Assembly: GCF_002575655.3 (NCBI RefSeq)
Contig: NC_053037.3
Location: 445,315,793 to 445,379,792, forward strand
Direction: 5' to 3'
Length of the DNA stretch: 64,000 nt
From: Aegilops tauschii subsp. strangulata
Taxonomy: Eukaryota > Streptophyta > Magnoliopsida > Poales > Poaceae
The position numbers were made by a program, and so were the translations under genes. The notes beneath the pieces are model-generated. The model saw only the letters and a program-made list of their open reading frames with translations, made no database searches and was not told where the DNA came from. Below, in pieces: positions 21,887-33,206 of this stretch; positions within the stretch are counted from its first letter, which is position 1; the number at the start of each line of letters is the position of its first letter.

Positions 21887-22381
21887 ATATTTCCTAAGGT
21901 ACTAACCCGAAGGTTGTCAATGGGCAACGAAGAAATCATTACATCTCAGGTACACCTATTAATGTTGAAAGTAATATTATCCAAACTTTGACACCGGAAG
22001 AGCACATAAAAGAGTCCTTCTGGAACACTCCAGAATCGTGAAAATAAGGAGGTACGTGATACGGTAAGTAAACTAACTCCGAAAAATCCGCTAAAATGTT
22101 TTTTCTCAGTTTTGGAATATTTAAGAATTTTAGGAATAAAGAAACTTTCAGGAAGCGTACCCCGGTGGGCACAATACGCTAGGGTGCACCAGGCTTGCCT
22201 CGCGCGCCCAGGTGGGTTGCGCCCACCTGGGACACCTTCCGTACTCCGTTTTTTTCTACCCTATACTTGTCCTCCAAGATAAAAAAATCTATATATACTT
22301 CCCGAACCTGTTGACCACCGTGTCGCGGAGCAATCCTCTGTTCTCTTTTTCCTTGTTGTTTTCTATCAGATCCCATCTACC
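21887..22381 (+). other. G1 spacer between integrase and 3' ORF
   Basis: The integrase C-terminus decays through 22041 (LTPEEHIKESFWN in a shifted frame). The rest is non-coding with pieces resembling the G1 LTR GC-rich region (about 22150-22240). Confidence 0.5.
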
Positions 22382-22897
22382 GTGGCCTCTTCAAGCACCT
22401 CCAAGGACAAGTTCTTCAAGAACGTCATCAACCCTTATCTGCGGGAGGTGGTGCGGCACCCTCAAACCATCCAGATGCATGAGGGGGTGTTGTACATCCC
22501 CGACGAGCAAGGTCCCAAGGGCACGGGAACCGTGGAGGCCAGGCTTGAAGCCATGGAGCAGGAAGTCTTCTAGTGCAAGGGGATGGTGGAGCGTGGGCTC
22601 CATGCTAATCACCTTATGATCGCGGACCTTTCCCGTGATCTCAAGGTGGATGGCAAGCCCATGAAGGACATCGTCTTCACCATCAACGAGCAAATCAACT
22701 TCCTCCAAAGCTAGATCTATGACCTCCAAAACCAAGTCTTTGAATATGAGGCGGGGTTCAAAGGTATGAGTTTGGCTGCTAGTTGCAGGATCAGTGAGAC
22801 TCACTCCTCTTATGATTGTGGACCACTACCATGGAAATCCGAGGACAAGATCTCTCCTTCATCACCATCATCTTCTTCACCACCAAAGGAGAATTGA
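22382..22897 (+). pseudogene. G1 3' ORF of unknown function (env position)
   Basis: A frame of 171 codons with two TAG stops (22571-22573 and about 22712), beginning at GTGGCCTCTTCAAGC, where related elements appear to have ATG. It reads KDKFFKNVINPYLREVVRH, then a helix-prone region (EARLEAMEQEVF) and ends with SPSSPSSSSPPKEN before TGA. It occupies the place where Athila-lineage elements carry an extra ORF. I see no signal peptide or membrane segment, so I would not call it an envelope gene. Confidence 0.6.
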
Positions 22898-24465
22898 GTA
22901 TCAGGTATGGGCACTCCCCTTGGCTTCCACCAAGCTTGGGGGAGGTGCCCCGGTATCGTATCATCCCACTATCTTATTACTTTTACTTATTTTAGTTTGA
23001 TCTTTTGCATTTGATGAATAAAAGTTTAGTTCGATCCTTTCTTCTTTGAGAGTTTACTTAGTGATCTATCCTTGTAATCGTGTGCAAGTTATATAATAAA
23101 GTTTAGTTTGAGTTTTTGCTTTCTTTACTTTCTTGTTGCAAATAAAAGAAAAGAAATAAATAAAGAGAAAGAGAAAGGAAATAGAAAAAGAAAGGAAAGA
23201 AATAAATCAATAAGATTATATACTAATCCTATGGTAGGTGATGGCACCACATAAGGAAAAGTATAAGTAGAAAATTTTATTACAGGTTGACAAACATGGT
23301 ATTAGTCAATGATGCAAGTCATGAAAGAAAATCTTTTGTGATTGTGAGCCCTCATCCAAATATTATATGCCAAAATTGTTGATGTTGGAAAAGGAAGACA
23401 ACTTAATGGTTTATGTTTGTTTATATTCACATAGAAGTCATATTGTCATAGATCCTTCAAAATGTGGTGCTTGCCCCCTATCTTTGCTAGCCAAAAATTC
23501 CGCACTAAGTAGAGCTACTACTTGTGCATCCAAAAACCCTTAATCCCAAATCTTACTTTCAAGTGTCCACCATACCAACCTAGGGATTGAGCAAGATCCC
23601 TCAAGTAAGTTGTCATCGGTCCAAAAAGGCAATAAAAATTGCTTCTAAAAGTTTGAGATCATTTAGTGTAAGAGAAAATTGAGCATTGTACGAACTTGGA
23701 TGACAAAGAATAAAAGCTACAGACTTCATAATAAAGGTTGTCATCTTAAGGGGCAATACAACGTGACGTTCTTTTGCACTAAGGGATTGAGCATACAAAC
23801 AAATAAGCGCACAACAACCTCTGCTTCCCTCTGCGAAGGGCCTATCTTTTACTTTTATGTATTTACTTTCATGCAAAGAGTCAAAGTTTTCCTTCTATTC
23901 CTTTTATTTTTCTCCTTTGGCAAGCATCATGTGGTGAGGAAAAATCTAGGAACATATGTCCAGTTGAATATAGATAGCATGAGTTATTATTGTTGACATC
24001 ACCCTTGAGGTGAGTTTGTTGGGAGGCGAAACTATAAGCCCTTATCTTTCAATGTGTCCGATTGAAACGTTTTGCTCATGGGTACGAGGTGACTGTTAGC
24101 AATCATAGAAGACTATATGATGGTTGAGTATGTGGACTTGCCTAAAGGCTCCGATACGTGACCCTTCCTAAAGAGATGATGAATTGCAGTTGCAAAGTTG
24201 ACTGAGAACATAGTTTGTTGGTTTCTAATTGAGTTTTTGCTTTATACTTTGATTGTGTGATGAACTATTACTTATTCATGAGAAGTATATGATAAAAGTT
24301 CTATGATAAAAGTCCTATGTTTAGTTTTGTTGCTGTTATAATAATCAACATGATGCTTCTATGTCCGTATTTTGTTTTTATCGACACCTCTCTCTCAAAG
24401 CATGTGGACATTTTTTCGATTTCGGTTTTCGCTTGAGAACAAGCTAGGTCTAAGCTTGGGGGAGT
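22898..24465 (+). other. G1 3' non-coding region
   Basis: About 1.57 kb. It starts with a copy of the polypurine tract (AAGCTTGGGGGAG, 22932-22944) and ends with the identical 13-mer at 24452-24464 next to the 3' LTR. A purine-rich run of some 70 bp (A/G with a few T) lies at about 23138-23208. No ORF with recognisable content. Confidence 0.7.
24452..24465 (+). promoter_or_regulatory. G1 polypurine tract
   Basis: AAGCTTGGGGGAGT directly precedes the 3' LTR start TGATACGTCC. Confidence 0.8.
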
Positions 24466-25984
24466 TGATACGTCCATTTTGCATCATGTTTTCTTACTAT
24501 TATTTATAATGTTTTTATCCATAATAATGTTTTTTGGAGTAATTCTAATGCCTTTTCTCTCATAATTTGCAAGGTACACACCAAGAGGGAGAATTCCGGC
24601 AGCTGGAAATCTGGACCTGAAAAAGCTACGTCCGGCTACCTATTATGCACAACTGCAAACAAGCTGAAACTTCACGGGGATTTTTTATGGAATAAATAAG
24701 AATTACTGGAAGAAATAAACACCAGAGGGGTGCCACCAGATAGGCACAACCCACCTGGGCGCGCCAAGGGCCTGGCGCGCCCTGGGGGGTTGTGGTCTCC
24801 TCGGCCCACCTCCGGTGCCCATCTTCTGGTATATAAGTCATTTTGACCTAGAAAAAATATGATGAGGACTTTCGGGACGAAGCGCCGGAGCCTCGAGGCG
24901 AAACTTGGGCAGGAGCACTTTTGCCCTCCGGCAGAGCGATTCCGCCGGGGGAACTTCCCTCCCGAAGGGGGAAATCATCGTCATCATCTTCACCAACAAC
25001 TCTCCCATCATGGGGAGAGCAATATCCATCAACATCTTCAACAGCACCATCTCATCTCAAACCCTAGTTCATCTCTTGTGTTCAATCTTGTTACCGGAAC
25101 TATAGATTGGTGCTTGTGGGTGACTAGTAGTGTTGATTACATCTTGTAGTTGATTACTATATGGTTTATTTGGTGGAAGATTATATGTTTAGATCCAATA
25201 TGCTATTTAATACTCCTCTGATCATGAGCATGTTTATTATTTGTGAGTAGTCACTTATGTTCTTGAGGTCACGGGAGAAATGATGTTGCAAGTAATCATG
25301 TGAACTTGATACGTGTTCAAAATTTTGATAGTATGTATGTTGTGATTCCCTTAGTGGTGTCATGTGAACGTCGACTACATGACACTTCACCATATTTGGG
25401 CCTAATGGAATGCATTGTGGAGTAGCAATTAGATGGTGGGTTGCGAGAGTGACAGAAACTTAAACCCCAGTTTATGCGCTATTCCGTAAGGGACCGATTG
25501 GACCCCAAAGTTTAATGTTATGGTTAGAATTTATTCTTAATACTTTTCTCGTAGTTGCGGATGCTTGCGGGTGGGTTAATCATAAGTAGGAGGTTTGTTC
25601 AAGTAAGAACAGAACCTAAGCACCGGTCCACCCACATATCAAATTATCAAAGTAGCGAACACAAATCGAACCAACATGATGAAAGTGACTGGATGAAATC
25701 CCCGCGTACCCTCAATAACGCTTTGCTTATCATAAGAGACCATTTTGGCCTGTCCTTTACCTCAAAAGGATTGGGCTATCTTGCTGCACTTTTTTTACTA
25801 CTATCTTTACTTGCTCGTTACAAATTATCTTGCTATCAAACTACTCCGCTACTTACAATTTCAGCACTTGCAGACACTACCATACTGAAAACTACTTGTC
25901 ATTTCCTTCTGCTCCTCGTTGGGTTCGATACTCTTATTTATCAAAAAGAGCGAAAATTGATCCCCCTATACTTCTGGGTCATCA
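24466..25984 (+). repeat. G1 3' LTR
   Basis: 1,519 bp, uninterrupted; TATATAAG at 24830-24837. Same ends as the 5' LTR and followed by the target duplication GGAAT. Confidence 0.93.
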
Positions 25985-25989
25985 GGAAT

Positions 25990-26631
25990 TCTACTAGATC
26001 CTCCTTCGGACAATTCTGGGAGATGTGTCCTTCTTCTCCACATGAATAGCATGACTTGGTGCAGGGTTTAATTAGCTCTTCTTCGGGTGTGTCCTCAAAA
26101 ACTTCCTTCATCGTGGTTTTTTTTAAGTTTCCCTGAGGGCTTCTTTCTTTCGCTGAATGACTTGATGTACCTTGGGGTAGATGCGACACTGAGCAGGGTA
26201 GTGGGTAGGCCCTTCACACAAGAAACAAGTAATCTGCGTAGTTGGGCATTCTTCAGTTGGGTGACTTTCTTCGCAGTGAGGGCATCCATCCTTGTGTTCT
26301 TTATGGTTGTGTCCTATTTCTCCACAAAGCTTGCATGCAAGGTTTCTTTATTTCATTTCCACAAGGCTTCAAGTTTTTGGGGCACAAGACGAGACCTGAG
26401 GAGAGTCAACTTAAATTCTTCCCAAGTGATTTCTCCTTTCCATCCATTTATAGCTTGATACATACTCAACAAAGTAGCGGCACTTTTTTAAAAGTACTGA
26501 AGAACAAGCTGGGCCATATCCTTTCCGGCTATAGTGTTATTCCTCATGTGATCTTCCATGTTCTGAATCCATTTGTCCATCTCCAATTGAGTCATTGATC
26601 CAGAAAATGTGAGTTCATCTCCATTCGTCAT
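25990..26631 (-). pseudogene. E copy 1 gag, 5' part
   Basis: Begins at ATG 26631 (MTNGDELTFSG), runs through a Retrotrans_gag-like segment (MDKWIQNMEDHMRNN) and then, in another frame, the knuckle array that includes CYSCGEEGHISQNC near 26050. G1 inserted just after, so the remainder is at 2430-2751. A one-base difference near 26370 and a TGA/TAA cluster separate the capsid part from the knuckles, as in copy 2. Confidence 0.7.
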
Positions 26632-26970
26632 CTATTGGGTCCAAGGATTTTGGGTAAGGTCAAGATAAGATTGGAGAGAGAGGGGGAAAAGGTACCCATA
26701 CCAACAAAAGACACAACAGCTAAAATATAGAGTAACTCCACACATTCATTCAGTTCAATCAATCCTATAGTACTACCACCCACATATGTTGGTATGGTCA
26801 GATACTCTAATCACAAAACGTTTATCTTTATTCGCTCATCATGGGCTATAGCTAGACTAGCTTCTTCATGTCCTGGTTCATGTCTTCGCTGGCTTCTTCC
26901 GATTGTGCTTGATCTTCTCAAGTTCTTCTGCCAGATCATCTCTATTGATGCAAAGTCTCTTGTGACGTCC
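26632..26970 (-). other. E copy 1, spacer between ORF1 and gag
   Basis: About 340 bp without a sustained reading frame; matched by 57620-57956 in copy 2. No feature recognised. Confidence 0.5.
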
Positions 26971-27579
26971 TTAGTGCGTTCGAAGCTTCTGGATTTCAAC
27001 ATCCTTGGCATGAACCATGGTCCTACTGTCCTTCAATTCCTGGCGAATCTTCGGTATCTTGAGGTTTTGCTCCTCCAGCTTGGCTACATGCAGCTTTTGG
27101 GTTCTGAGCTCTTTACAGAATACTTCCTTGTCGAATAAGGCTTCCAGAAGGTCCATCCAAAAATTCTTGATGTAATACTCCAGATCCTGGTGATACACCG
27201 GCTGACGTGAAAACTTCATCTTTTGCTCGTTCGTCAAGGCGATAGGTGCTCCATTAGCCTTCTGCCATCCAATCCTTCCGATGAAATGCATGCTTAACTC
27301 AGCACTGTGACGATAGCACAAGCGAGCAATAGCATCATGGATAGCCGTGTTTATGCCCATGTCTCTGCCATGAGCTATCATTCCATAGTTGATATCTCCT
27401 GTCTTGAGGTTTTCTTGACGACCAAAAATTTGAGTTTTGACGCTCCATGGTCTGGTCTTCCTCTGACACACCTTGATCTTAGCTATCGGCCGCTTCAATA
27501 GTATCACAAGTTCCATAAGGGCTGGACCACATGGAATGTCTTCGTAGTGTTGTCTTTGGTTCAGGTTGAAGCTCTTCAT
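26971..27579 (-). CDS. E copy 1 ORF1, 202 aa, unknown function
   Basis: Open from ATG 27579 (MKSFNLNQRQHYEDIPCGPA) to 26971. It has the same 202-codon length as its copy-2 partner (57957-58565) with scattered substitutions and no stop in either, so it was probably under coding constraint. The N-terminal half contains MGINTAIHDAIARLCYRH; the C-terminal 60 residues look like an amphipathic coiled coil (LEEQNLKIPKIRQELKDS). It lies first in the element, before gag. I recognise no catalytic motif. Confidence 0.65.
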   Translation of the reverse strand: MKSFNLNQRQHYEDIPCGPALMELVILLKRPIAKIKVCQRKTRPWSVKTQIFGRQENLKTGDINYGMIAHGRDMGINTAIHDAIARLCYRHSAELSMHFIGRIGWQKANGAPIALTNEQKMKFSRQPVYHQDLEYYIKNFWMDLLEALFDKEVFCKELRTQKLHVAKLEEQNLKIPKIRQELKDSRTMVHAKDVEIQKLRTH

Positions 27580-27738
27580 CTAAAATATGGAAGCCAGGGG
27601 TTTCTTTAGTAAGGAATTTCAGAAGAGTACGAGAATAACTTAAGTGGATCCTATCATAGCCTTCCAAGTCACTTTACTCTAGGAATTCTTCAGTGCTTTC
27701 AAATTCTTAGAGTCATTGGAGTCTTCAACCGTTGTAGT
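27580..27738 (-). other. E copy 1 leader, part next to ORF1
   Basis: Untranslated leader between ORF1 and the G3 insertion point; it continues at 44868-45156. Confidence 0.7.
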
Positions 27739-28620
27739 TGTCGGCGTTCTGAGAACGGGGGTCCCCAGACTTGCCTGCCTGCGGCCCACGGCGTGGCTCT
27801 GCTAGCAGGCCCGTACGGCCCATCTTCATCAACAAGGCATTCAAGACCCTCGCGAGGGGCCAAGCCTCGTGAGGCGGACGAGCAAGACCTCCTCAGGAGC
27901 GGCCTCCCCAGGATAGCTCGCGAGGGGCAGAGAGATCAAGGCGAGGCAAACCTCGTGTGGTTCTCGTGACGTGAGCCATGACGATCGAGACCAGGCGGGC
28001 GCCAGCGTGCGAAGTGTCCTTGTTTCCTCTTTGGTGCTAAAGAGGCAAGCGCGGGCGTGGAGTACCAAGGCGTCAAGCAAAGGTTTCCATATCAGTGCAA
28101 AGAGACCAAGACCAGCAGGATGGCAAGACGGAGGTCACCATGGAGCCCATGGCGGCGTCACCACCAGAGCCTTTTGCAGGCGAAGATTGCTTTTGTCAGG
28201 ATAAGCTGTACTAGATGTCCCCTTTTAACTTGGTCGTTGTTGGCTCCCTTCCCGCTCAATATTTGGGGAGAGGACCAGGGCCACTATAAATAGGACTAGC
28301 CACCACAGCAGGAGGCATCGAATCCTCACCCGCACAAGTTCACCAAACACAAGAACACCTCAACCTCAGGAGGTTGTTCTTCCTCTTTGTACTGTTCATC
28401 CTCAGCCCAAGAGGCAATCCACCACCACCACACTAGAGAAGGGTATTACACCACAACAGTGGCCCGAACCAGTATAAATCTTGTGTCCCTTGTGTTGTGA
28501 GTTCGTCGAGTTAGTCCGTGAGATCTTAGCAAAGCTAGGACGTGGATCGGTAGTGGGAAACCCTCGTGCGCACCCCAGTGTTCAAACCTTGAGGGTTTTG
28601 CCGGAACCCGTGATCCGACA
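27739..28620 (+). repeat. G3 5' LTR
   Basis: Starts TGTCGGCGTTCTGAG and ends GTGATCCGACA. The TATA box TATAAATA is at 28285-28292, conserved at 44528-44535 in the 3' LTR. Confidence 0.92.
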
Positions 28621-28621
28621 T

Positions 28622-28641
28622 TTGGCGCGCCAGGTAGGGGT
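28622..28641 (+). promoter_or_regulatory. G3 PBS-like site
   Basis: TTGGCGCGCCAGGTAGGGGT directly after the LTR, the same motif as in G2. Confidence 0.7.
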
Positions 28642-28693
28642 GCGCCGAAGCTTCCCTTCCGTCGCTCCGCGTCCCATTGCTTCATCGTCTCCA

Positions 28694-28779
28694 TGGCCGA
28701 CGCACGCCGCGCTCGCGCTGAGCGCCGGGCTGCCCTCGCCTCCCGCGTTGCTCAGACGGCTCCCGTCGGCGGGCCACCT
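28694..28779 (+). pseudogene. G3 gag, N-terminal fragment
   Basis: Starts ATG at 28694 with MADARRARAERRAALASRVA, an Arg/Ala-rich gag start. It is cut after about 28 codons by H; gag resumes at about 33207, with part of the N-terminal region missing. Confidence 0.7.
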
Positions 28780-31700
28780 TGTAACGCCCGGATAATTAAG
28801 CTACAGTAATCATATGCTAATGATGCCATGTCATCACGATTACTGTTGTTAAACTTGCATTGGTTTGAATCCGGTCCAAATTCAAATTTCAAATGAAGTC
28901 AAAAGTAAAAGTTTTCAAATGTCAAAACTAAAATGTGCGAACTATGGAAAATAATTCATAAATATTATTGATGAAGAAGCCACATTTTTATAAAAGGTTT
29001 ATTTGCACTAAAGTAAATAAAACATTGCCAAAATAGCAATATGTATCCCATTTATAATTAATACAAAATCCAAATGAAATCATCTTGCCATCAAACTTTT
29101 TCTGGCAGTGCTGAATATTGCATGTAATTTATTGAGCCAAGTCTCATATTTTACAAATGTGAATGGGTGGTCTAACAATTTACGAGTCTGAGAAGAAATA
29201 AAAGAAACATAAAAGGGAATATAAAAGAAGACCTAAAACTATTGGTCCACTTGGCCCCTTTTGCCAACAAGGCGAACCCCAGGACAGCCCAGCATCACCA
29301 CTCCCACCTCGGTCGTCTCTACTGTACGACCGACCGACCTCCTGCTCCGGCCGGTCGCCACCGGAGTGCCTCATCGGCGTCGAGGCCGAGGGGATAAGGA
29401 CCCCCCCTCGTCCCCTCGATTCACTCTCCCCCTCTCATCCGATTCCCTCCCGTTCCCCATCACACCCTCTCCTCCTCGGCTCGGAAATGAGCTCGGAGCT
29501 CGTGCGGTGACCGCGCTCGCCGTCGTCATTGTCGCGGCCACCGTCGTCCTCGCACCAAGCTAGTGTGTTCCCCGACTTCCCCATTGTCTTCCATGTCGTC
29601 TACAAGGTCCAGATCGAGCCGAGACACCGCCGAACGACGGGATCGAGATCGTCTTCCTCCTTTTGCCGTCGTCGATTTCTGCCTCGATCTACCATCTCGC
29701 TGCGCTACAAAGCCATCACCGGGCCTTCTTGTGCTTCTCGGTGAGCTCCTCCCTCGGATCCCCTTTTTCCCCTTTGATTTGGACGCTGTAGGTTGTCTTC
29801 ACCATCGTGCCCGATCTTGGACGTACACGTATGCGTACGTGCGTGCTTGCTGCAGCCGCCCTCTGTCTATGCTAGTGACTACTCCTCCCTGCTGCTCCTC
29901 GTTGCTGCTTTGCAGCTGCTCTACTGCTAGCCGTTGCTGCACTTGCGTCGCTACTCCTCTGCTCCTACCTGCGTCCGGCGCCGACCGCCCGCTGCCGTGC
30001 TGCCCATGCCTTGCCGCATCTGCTGCTGTGTTGCTTCTGCGTGCGGCCACGGCTACCTCCTGCCGCACTCGACGTCGCCTCCTCTGCCGCGCCACCGCGG
30101 CCCCTCCAGCCTTCGGCCGCCGCAGGCCCCGCCTCGTCGCGCCATGCTCACCAGCGGCACGCCTTGGCCGCGGCCACGCCTCGGGCGTGTGTGCGCGAGC
30201 CCTGGCGGGTCCGTCCCGCCCCACCGCCCTCCCACGGCCCGCGCCCGCCTCGACCCTGCCTACCCTCGACCGTGCCCGCCCACGCGCTGCTGCATCTCTG
30301 CTCGCGCCCCCCCACGGCCGCACGGCCCGCGGTCCCGCGCCGTCCGCTCGCGCTGCCCGTCGGCCTGTGTGCCTCTCCCAGCCCCACCGCTGCTCGGCTC
30401 CCGCCTCTGCCACCACCGCGCGCGCGCCGCTCGCCTGGCCTCGTCGGCCTCGCCTGTCGCGTCGCTCCCGCCGCTCGCCTCGCCCTGGTGCCCTCCCATA
30501 CGCGCCCGCCGCCCCGCTGTCCTGAGCTCCGCCTCTGACCCGCGGCCGCACCTTGCCGCCGGCCACCTCCCCACCGCTCCTTGCATCGCCATGCCTGTTT
30601 CCCACCGTGGCCGCCGGCCAACTCCCGCAGCTGCCAGCGCAACTGGGCCTCGCGCCCCGGCTGCGTGGCCTCGGGCACGGGCGCCCACGCTCACGCCCAG
30701 CGCCCGTCACCCGCCCTGCTAAGGCCCCCAGTGGGCCACTGACCACTGGGCCAGCCCCCCCCCCCTTTCCAAAAAAAGTGTTTAGATAAAAATATATATA
30801 TAATATTTATTAATTAGGTAATTAATTAACTTAACTAACCTTGCTTCATTAACCTAATTACATAATTAGTCTTAACTAAACTGTTAGGTTAGCTGAGGGG
30901 TCAATGACAGATGGGCCCCACTGCCCCCATTGACCAGTCAACCTAGTCAGAGTTGAATGTTGACTCTGCTGACATCAGAATGACGCCATGCTGGCGCAAC
31001 AAGTCCATTTTTGAGTTAAAGATAATCCCAGAAATTGTTTAAATCTTTGAAAAATCATAGAAAATCATCTGTAACTCGGATGAAAAAGTTTTATACATGA
31101 AAGTTGCTCAGAAAAATATGACGAATCCGAATATGCGGTCTATTCGTCTACCACACATCCCAAGAATAGAGAACATGCAACTTTCCACCTCCGTTTCATC
31201 TGCCCAAAAAAGCCTAACTCCGGGCAAACTTTCCGGATGTTTCCCCCCTTCGCCGGTATCATGTAGCACCGCGATAGAACACCCCTAGCCATGCGTGTTA
31301 CTGCCGTCATGCATCTGTGTTGCATTTGTTTGCATTATATTTACTATTTCTTCCCCCTCTTCTCTCCGGTTGACCCCGAGATCGCTGCTGATGCCCCTGT
31401 GATCGACTACGTCGACGACGACCCCTCCTTGCCAGAGCAACCAGGCAAGCCCCCCCCTTTGATCATCCCGATATCGCCCATTCCATTCTCTCATGCTTGC
31501 ATTAGATTTTGCTACTGTATTTGATTGCTCCTATTCTGATGCATAGCCTGCTTTTGTAACCTGCTTATTGTTACCTACCTGCTTATCCTAAACTGCTTAG
31601 TATAGGTTGTTTAGTGATCCATCAGTGACCCCCACCTTGTCCTTGTTGCCCCTGCTTCATCATCGACGACTCGATCAACATGATCGACGACCAGAGCCTG

Positions 31701-33206
31701 ACACCTCACATCACATCACGCCCCTTTAGTTGCTCGACTCTGCAGAGCTACTATCGAGTGCCGAGGGTGATCCCTCTTAACGCACTCCTGATGATAATTC
31801 TATAGTGTAGCTATTCGGTGTGGTCATCGAGGGTGGTTCCTCTTTCACCATTGCCGATACGGCTCTGTCGTGCAACACCTCAAGTGTGAACCTCGAGGGT
31901 GGTCCCTCTTACGTTCACCTTGATGATTACATTGGGTGGAATCCATCGGGGGTGATTCCTCGGGTTTTCCCCTTGATGTCTGGACACACGGTTACCTTGA
32001 CTTTACTTGAGACTGTTGTGAAAGCCGGGCGGGCCCGGAGAGCACCCGTGCGATGTGACAATGGCGGCTGGCTGTTTAGCGGTATCACCCAGGAGGGGTG
32101 ATAGGTCCGGACTTGTCCCGACAGCCGTCACTACCTTAATTGTTAATGCACTAACAGGTTTGGGTATTTGTTCTGAATTGGCCTCTGGCCTTTACGCACT
32201 AACCACCATGCGAGAATAGTTATGGGCCTCGACGTCGTGGTATCAGCCGAAGCTTTGTCAGACGTCCAGTTCAGCATTGCGGCACGGCCTGGTCGGCGCC
32301 CCAGTGGAGGTGGCCTGTAGCGCCCTGCGCGCAACGATCCAGAGTGCAACAGGCGATGGGCCCAGACCCCGGAGTGCTTAGGATGTAGACCGGTAGGGAC
32401 CTCCCTGCTGAGCCTAGGTAGGGCTGCGACGTGTTGATCTTCCGAAGCCGGGCATTGACCCAGAAAGGTGTGTCCGGCCAGAGTGATCGAGCGTGCTGGA
32501 AAACATGGTGCACCCCTGCAGGGAAGATGTATATTCGAATACCGTGTCCACGGTAATGGACGTTCAGACTTGTATCCAGATCTTATATAACTAGAAATGG
32601 ATACTTGAGATATGTGATGGATATGTGGCTCCGAGATTGCTTTCTCGCAGGGAGTCGAGAAAGGATCTCTGGGCCTTAATGTTACAACATGCTTGTTAAT
32701 TAAACTGCTATTCTTTACTCTTCTACATGCTGCAAGATGCTTGGAGCTGCTTGAAGATGCTAGTCTTCGATAGGCTAGGCCTTCCCCTCTATTCTGGCAT
32801 TCTGCAGTTCAGTCCACAGATACAGCCCTTCCATTTGATACCGTTGCATACTTAGTTTAGATCTGATGCTTGCGAGTACTTTGGATGAGTACTCACGATT
32901 GCTTTGCTCCCCTTTTCCCCCTTCCTTCTCCTTTCCGGTTGATGCAACCAGATGGTGGCCCCCAGGAATCAGATGCCACCCCCACCGAATACGACTACTA
33001 CCCCGAGGGTGCCTACTACTATGTGGAGCCCGCCGACAACCAGGAGTAGTTAGGAGGTCCCAGGCAGGAGGCCTTGCCTCTTCGATCATTGATGTTCGTG
33101 CTAGCCTTCTTAAGGCAAAACTTGTTTAACTTATGTCTGTACTCAGAATTGTTGCTTCCGCTGACGCTTGTGTATCGAGCTTGTATTCGAGCCCTCGAGG
33201 CCCCTG
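28780..33206 (+). mobile_element. H: truncated very long LTR-like element
   Basis: Begins TGTAACGCCCGGATAATTAAG exactly after gag sequence and runs for about 4.4 kb without gag, RT or integrase. Composition changes sharply: AT-rich to 29240, very GC/CT-rich 29250-30760, AT-rich again. This long, mosaic, non-coding structure beginning with TG fits one long LTR. The far end lacks a CA terminus and no 5-bp duplication is convincing, so the right end is deleted. The junction near 33206 is approximate (gag motif TFTPELRSVAWPGKF follows). Large GC-rich frames (29563-30525 plus, 29799-30746 minus) have no domain. Confidence 0.65.

Larger units (their letters stand above)
2752..25984 (+). mobile_element. 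G1: Athila-like Ty3/Gypsy element, split by G2
   Basis: A full-length element with 5' LTR 2752-5792 (containing solo LTR S1), PBS, gag, protease, RT-RNaseH, integrase, a 3' ORF, purine tract and 3' LTR 24466-25984. It is flanked by a perfect 5-bp duplication GGAAT (2747-2751 and 25985-25989). Removing it rejoins E's gag exactly as in the uninterrupted copy at about 56975. A tRNA-Asp type PBS and an extra ORF between integrase and 3' LTR fit the Athila lineage. Several stops, frameshifts and the G2 insertion (9067-20512) make it inactive. Confidence 0.93.

Noticed and set aside
22382..22897. Envelope gene in G1
   Set aside because: Right position, but no signal peptide, cleavage site or membrane segment visible.
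23138..23208. Purine-rich run as a CRISPR or satellite array
   Set aside because: Irregular AAAGA/AAATA wording without fixed period or spacers; a simple low-complexity tract in the G1 3' region.
29563..30746. Long open frames on both strands (320 and 315 codons) in a very GC/CT-rich stretch
   Set aside because: Low-complexity Pro/Ala/Arg/Ser composition, open on both strands at once, no domain, inside LTR-like H. Explained by scarcity of AT-rich stop codons.
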